A DNA stretch of 64,000 nt from Flavobacteriaceae bacterium (GTDB lineage: Bacteria; Bacteroidota; Bacteroidia; Flavobacteriales; Flavobacteriaceae), in the NCBI GenBank assembly GCA_947451475.1, contig CANFZC010000001.1, forward strand, positions 47,433 to 111,432, read 5' to 3'. The position numbers were made by a program, and so were the translations under genes. How positions within the stretch are numbered: the first letter of the stretch is position 1; the number at the start of each line of letters is the position of its first letter. The notes beneath the pieces were generated by a model, which saw only the letters and a list, made by a program, of their open reading frames with translations, had not been told where the DNA came from and did not search any database. Below, one piece after another: positions 60,929-64,000 of this stretch.

Positions 60929-62626
60929 ATGCGCTATTTTTGGATATTATTTTTTGTTTCTTTTGGGGTAATAAGTCAAGAATTGTACCCTAAGGACTAT
61001 TTTAGTCCTCCCTTGGATATTCCCTTGCAATTGGCAGGTAATTTTGGCGAATTGCGCTTCAATCACATACATTCTGGTTTTGATTTTAAGACTAAGCAAA
61101 AGGAAGGATATACTGTTTATGCAGCCGCTGATGGCTATGTCTCTCGTATTAAAATTTCGGAAGTTGGTTATGGAAAAGCGGTTTATATAACGCATCCAAA
61201 TGGCTTCACAACGGTTTATGGTCATTTACAAGCGGGTGTCGGGGCCGTTGAAGCTTTAATTAAAAAAGAACAATATAAAGCGAAGTCCTATGAGATTGAT
61301 GTGGCTTTTAAGCCAGAGGAACTATTGATTCAAAAAGGGGAAATAATTGGGTTGTCGGGCAATACAGGTGGTTCTGATGGACCGCATTTGCATTTTGAAA
61401 TTAGAAACACGCTCTCTGAAAAAATAATCAACCCTCTATTTTTTGGTTTTGATGCTTTGTTACCCGATGATAAGCGGCCTTTAGTAACCGGTCTTGTGGT
61501 TTATCCTTTGGAAGATAACACCATCGTAAACCAGTCTAAAAGACCCATTACGTTAAGTTTGTCCTTGCAAGATGATGGATCCTATATTGCCGAAAAAATT
61601 ATAGCCAATGGTAAAATAGGTATAGGGATTTCTACAACTGACTATGATAACGTCTCCTGGAATTCTAATGGGGTGTACAGCGTGCAATCGTATTTAAATG
61701 GACAATCGTTTTTTGGATACCAATTTGACACCTTTGCCTTTGATGAAACGCGCTACGTAAATGCGTTAATTGATTATGAACGGTATAAGAAATTAGGGCA
61801 ACGAGTTCAAAAGTTGTTTATGCGAAATCCCTATCCTTTAAGTTTAATTCAGTCTGCAAAGGAAAACGGAATTATTGACGTGTCTCCCAACGTGACCCAA
61901 ACGTATCGCATCGAGATTGCTGATTTTTTCGGAAATACCACGAAGGTTTTTATTCCGATACAGTATGGTATTCAAACAGCCAAAGTAGCCGAAATTCCTG
62001 CAACTTCTCCGTATTTATTGAGAGCAAAAAAGGAATCTATTTTTGCCCTAGACAATGTCACTGTTACCGTTCCACCCAATACGTTTTTAGATGATTTCTA
62101 TATGAATTTTGAAGTCAAAAACGGCATTGCCAAAGTGCATGAAGATAAAGTCCCAGCTTTTTCTAATTTTTCGGTCTCTTTTGAAGATAGTTTGGCCACC
62201 GAGAAAGATCGAACGAAGATGTTTATTGGTTTGATGGAGGGGAAAAAAGTACGCTACTACAATACTAAACGCTATAAAAATGCGTTTACCATTTACACCA
62301 AAGTATTAGGTGATTATATGTTGCTTAAAGACGGTAGGCCTCCCAAGATTAAAATCGATAAAAAAGTAGGAGGGAAGTGGATTAGTACCATGGATGCCTT
62401 GCAGTTTACCATTTCTGATGAAGGTTCCGGAATCAAGAGCTATGAGGGTTATTTGAACGGTAATTGGATCTTGTTGGAATACGAACCCAAAACCAAAAAG
62501 CTAATCCACCATTTTTCAGACGGCATCGTGGCAGAAGGACAAAATGATTTAAAAGTGGTCATAATGGATAATGTTGGAAATTCTACTATCTTTGAAACAC
62601 AATTTTTTAGAAGTCAAAAACCTTAA
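60929..62626 (+). CDS. M23-family peptidase
   Basis: 565 residues. Signal peptide ending near GVISQ. The LytM/M23 domain covers about 45-180: HSGFDF (zinc His and Asp), VYGHLQ and HLHFEIRN (second HxH). It is a likely peptidoglycan endopeptidase acting outside the inner membrane. The remaining 350 or so residues are beta-rich and of unknown role. The TonB receptor gene starts ten bases later. Confidence 0.92.
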   Translation: MRYFWILFFVSFGVISQELYPKDYFSPPLDIPLQLAGNFGELRFNHIHSGFDFKTKQKEGYTVYAAADGYVSRIKISEVGYGKAVYITHPNGFTTVYGHLQAGVGAVEALIKKEQYKAKSYEIDVAFKPEELLIQKGEIIGLSGNTGGSDGPHLHFEIRNTLSEKIINPLFFGFDALLPDDKRPLVTGLVVYPLEDNTIVNQSKRPITLSLSLQDDGSYIAEKIIANGKIGIGISTTDYDNVSWNSNGVYSVQSYLNGQSFFGYQFDTFAFDETRYVNALIDYERYKKLGQRVQKLFMRNPYPLSLIQSAKENGIIDVSPNVTQTYRIEIADFFGNTTKVFIPIQYGIQTAKVAEIPATSPYLLRAKKESIFALDNVTVTVPPNTFLDDFYMNFEVKNGIAKVHEDKVPAFSNFSVSFEDSLATEKDRTKMFIGLMEGKKVRYYNTKRYKNAFTIYTKVLGDYMLLKDGRPPKIKIDKKVGGKWISTMDALQFTISDEGSGIKSYEGYLNGNWILLEYEPKTKKLIHHFSDGIVAEGQNDLKVVIMDNVGNSTIFETQFFRSQKP

Positions 62627-62635
62627 ATATATAGT

Positions 62636-64000
62636 TTGAGAACACATAAATTCCTCTTTACACTCCTGTTTTTCACCCTTAGTATCGTTGCTTTTGCACA
62701 GAATCAAATGGCTAAAGTGGCCGGAGTAGTCCTCGATGAGAACAACAAGCCTGTAGAAAATGTTAATGTAAGTTACCAAACCAAGACCTCGACTACCGAC
62801 GGTAATGGTTTTTATGAAATTATAGTGCCAGCCAATCAAAAAGTAGTATTGGTCTTTACACACGTTTCTTTAAAAAAAATCACCGCGACCCTAGAATTGA
62901 AGCCTAATGAGAATTATGAATTCCATGTGGTTATGAATGATAAGGCAGATCAATTGGGTGAAGTTATCGTGACCAATAATCGCAAACGAGTGCAAGGTAT
63001 TACTTCCTTGTCACCAGAAACGATTAGAAGAAATACTAGTGCGATGCCAGGGGTGGAAAGTGTTTTAAAAACGTTTGCCGGAGTTAATGCGAATAATGAA
63101 TTAAGTTCGGGCTATAATGTGCGGGGCGGAAATTATGATGAAAATTTAGTCTACGTGAATGAGATTGAAGTATACCGTCCGTTCTTAGTGCGCTCAGGAC
63201 AACAAGAAGGATTGAGTTTTACCAATACCGATATGGTGCAAAATGTAGATTTTTCTGCCGGAGGATTTCAAGCCAAATATGGAGATAAATTGTCTTCGGT
63301 GTTGGATATTACCTATAGAAAACCTACTAAATATAGTGTTTCAGCCGAAGCCAGTTTCTTGGGTGGAAGTTTGACGGGAGAAGGTGTTTCTAAAAACAAA
63401 AAATGGTCGGCTATAACAGGAATTCGCTACAGAGACAATTCGCTTTTAGTGAACAGTCAGGAAACCTCGACCAATTACCATCCTACCTTTATGGATGTGC
63501 AGACTAATGTGAATTTTAGCCCTAATAAGAAATGGCAATTCAGTTTTTTAGGAAATGTTTCTCAGAATAAATACAAGTACCAGCCTTTGACACGTCAAAC
63601 CAATTTCGGAACCATTGATGAACCTATAGCGCTTCAGATTTTCTATGAGGGTAGAGAGAATGATAAATACCAAACCCTGTTTGGCGCCTTCAAAACAACT
63701 TTTGCAGCCGACGAAAACAATACCTTTAAGCTAATTACCTCCGTATATCACACCCAAGAGCAAGAGTACTTTGATATTTTAGCTGCTTATTATTTAGGCG
63801 ATGTAGATACCAATATTGGTTCGGAGACCCTCGGTCAGGTTACCTACAACCGCGGCGTTGGAGAGCAATTGAACCATGCCCGAAATGATTTAGATGCCCT
63901 TATTGTGAATGCCGAAATAAAAGGGGTACATCAAGTCAATCAAAAAAAGCAACAAATTGAATGGGGATTTAAATATACTCGTGAAAATATAAGAGACCGT
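62636..64000 (+). CDS. TonB-dependent receptor, N-terminal part (cut by window end)
   Basis: 455 codons with no stop before the edge. The start is TTG at 62636, chosen because it puts the signal peptide (FLFTLLFFTLSIVAFAQ) at the N-terminus. A carboxypeptidase-regulatory-like domain follows at about 25-105 (KVAGVVLDENNKPVENV). Then comes the plug with SVLKTFAGVNANNELSSG and YNVRGGNYDENLVYVNEIEV, then the first barrel strands. Substrate unknown. Close behind the M23 gene, probably co-transcribed. Confidence 0.9.
   Translation, partial: MRTHKFLFTLLFFTLSIVAFAQNQMAKVAGVVLDENNKPVENVNVSYQTKTSTTDGNGFYEIIVPANQKVVLVFTHVSLKKITATLELKPNENYEFHVVMNDKADQLGEVIVTNNRKRVQGITSLSPETIRRNTSAMPGVESVLKTFAGVNANNELSSGYNVRGGNYDENLVYVNEIEVYRPFLVRSGQQEGLSFTNTDMVQNVDFSAGGFQAKYGDKLSSVLDITYRKPTKYSVSAEASFLGGSLTGEGVSKNKKWSAITGIRYRDNSLLVNSQETSTNYHPTFMDVQTNVNFSPNKKWQFSFLGNVSQNKYKYQPLTRQTNFGTIDEPIALQIFYEGRENDKYQTLFGAFKTTFAADENNTFKLITSVYHTQEQEYFDILAAYYLGDVDTNIGSETLGQVTYNRGVGEQLNHARNDLDALIVNAEIKGVHQVNQKKQQIEWGFKYTRENIRDR

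Overview
The window looks like a contiguous chromosomal segment of a Flavobacterium-type member of the Bacteroidetes. Evidence seen directly: AT-rich DNA, promoters of the Bacteroidetes type (TTTG, about 19 bases, then TAnnTTTG), A-rich rather than Shine-Dalgarno start contexts, a type IX secretion C-terminal sorting domain, TonB-dependent receptor and carboxypeptidase-regulatory-like modules, and families typical of the phylum (DUF4290, DUF5686, DUF2279, long GAPDH). No insertion sequence, prophage, CRISPR array or clear genomic island was seen. Most of the window is core genome.

Layout. 1-1085: 3' end of a putative porin. 1259-2950: a CBS-domain cysteine synthase/cystathionine beta-synthase, followed by a 21-bp inverted repeat that takes in its stop codon and a 22-unit heptamer array. 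2948-4833 (-): a small sorting-signal-like protein and prfC. 5079-9280: three-gene operon of SurA/PpiC-type periplasmic foldases, then an orphan MoxR ATPase. 10284-12580: divergent pair, a membrane-anchored protein resembling copper monooxygenases of the PHM family and an acyltransferase. 12743-18584: aconitase, a secreted hypothetical, long GAPDH and a Deg/HtrA protease. 18707-22713: dapF, GNAT, mltG, DUF2279, and a lysozyme-like secreted protein (a cell-wall theme). 22714-25384 (-): RsmI-like methyltransferase, LMW phosphatase and dnaA. 25573-32372: thioesterase, YigZ, HAD, ribD, GNAT, prmC, MacB-like permease, hisS. 32475-35672 (-): giant LamG protein with T9SS signal. 35964-36037 (-): tRNA-Met. 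36183-42089: START-like protein, class IV aminotransferase, YqgE, HU, fmt, recQ, P-loop NTPase. 42510-47282: giant secreted kelch protein with four 231-bp repeats and a dockerin-like end. 47519-50780: DUF493, DUF4290, murA, TauE-like transporter. 50781-53746 (-): DUF5686 outer-membrane protein, aroQ. 54031-56896: cluster of two small beta-barrels and two paralogous lipoproteins, one fused to a barrel. 56973-58337: xerD and a CheY-like regulator. 58381-60742 (-): coiled-coil protein, zapA, a 6S-like RNA and rny. 60929-64000: M23 peptidase and a truncated TonB-dependent receptor.

The most notable observations are: (1) a structured RNA between zapA and rny, probably 6S, which also contains a 42-codon ORF preceded by a near copy of the rny leader; (2) MurA with Asp where fosfomycin-sensitive enzymes have the catalytic Cys; (3) the PHM-like protein, apparently transcribed without a leader; (4) several unrelated short-period repeats, three of them with a 7-base unit, just downstream of genes; (5) six convergent gene pairs whose stops abut or overlap with no terminator between them. 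No wholly new multi-gene defence or metabolic system was recognised.
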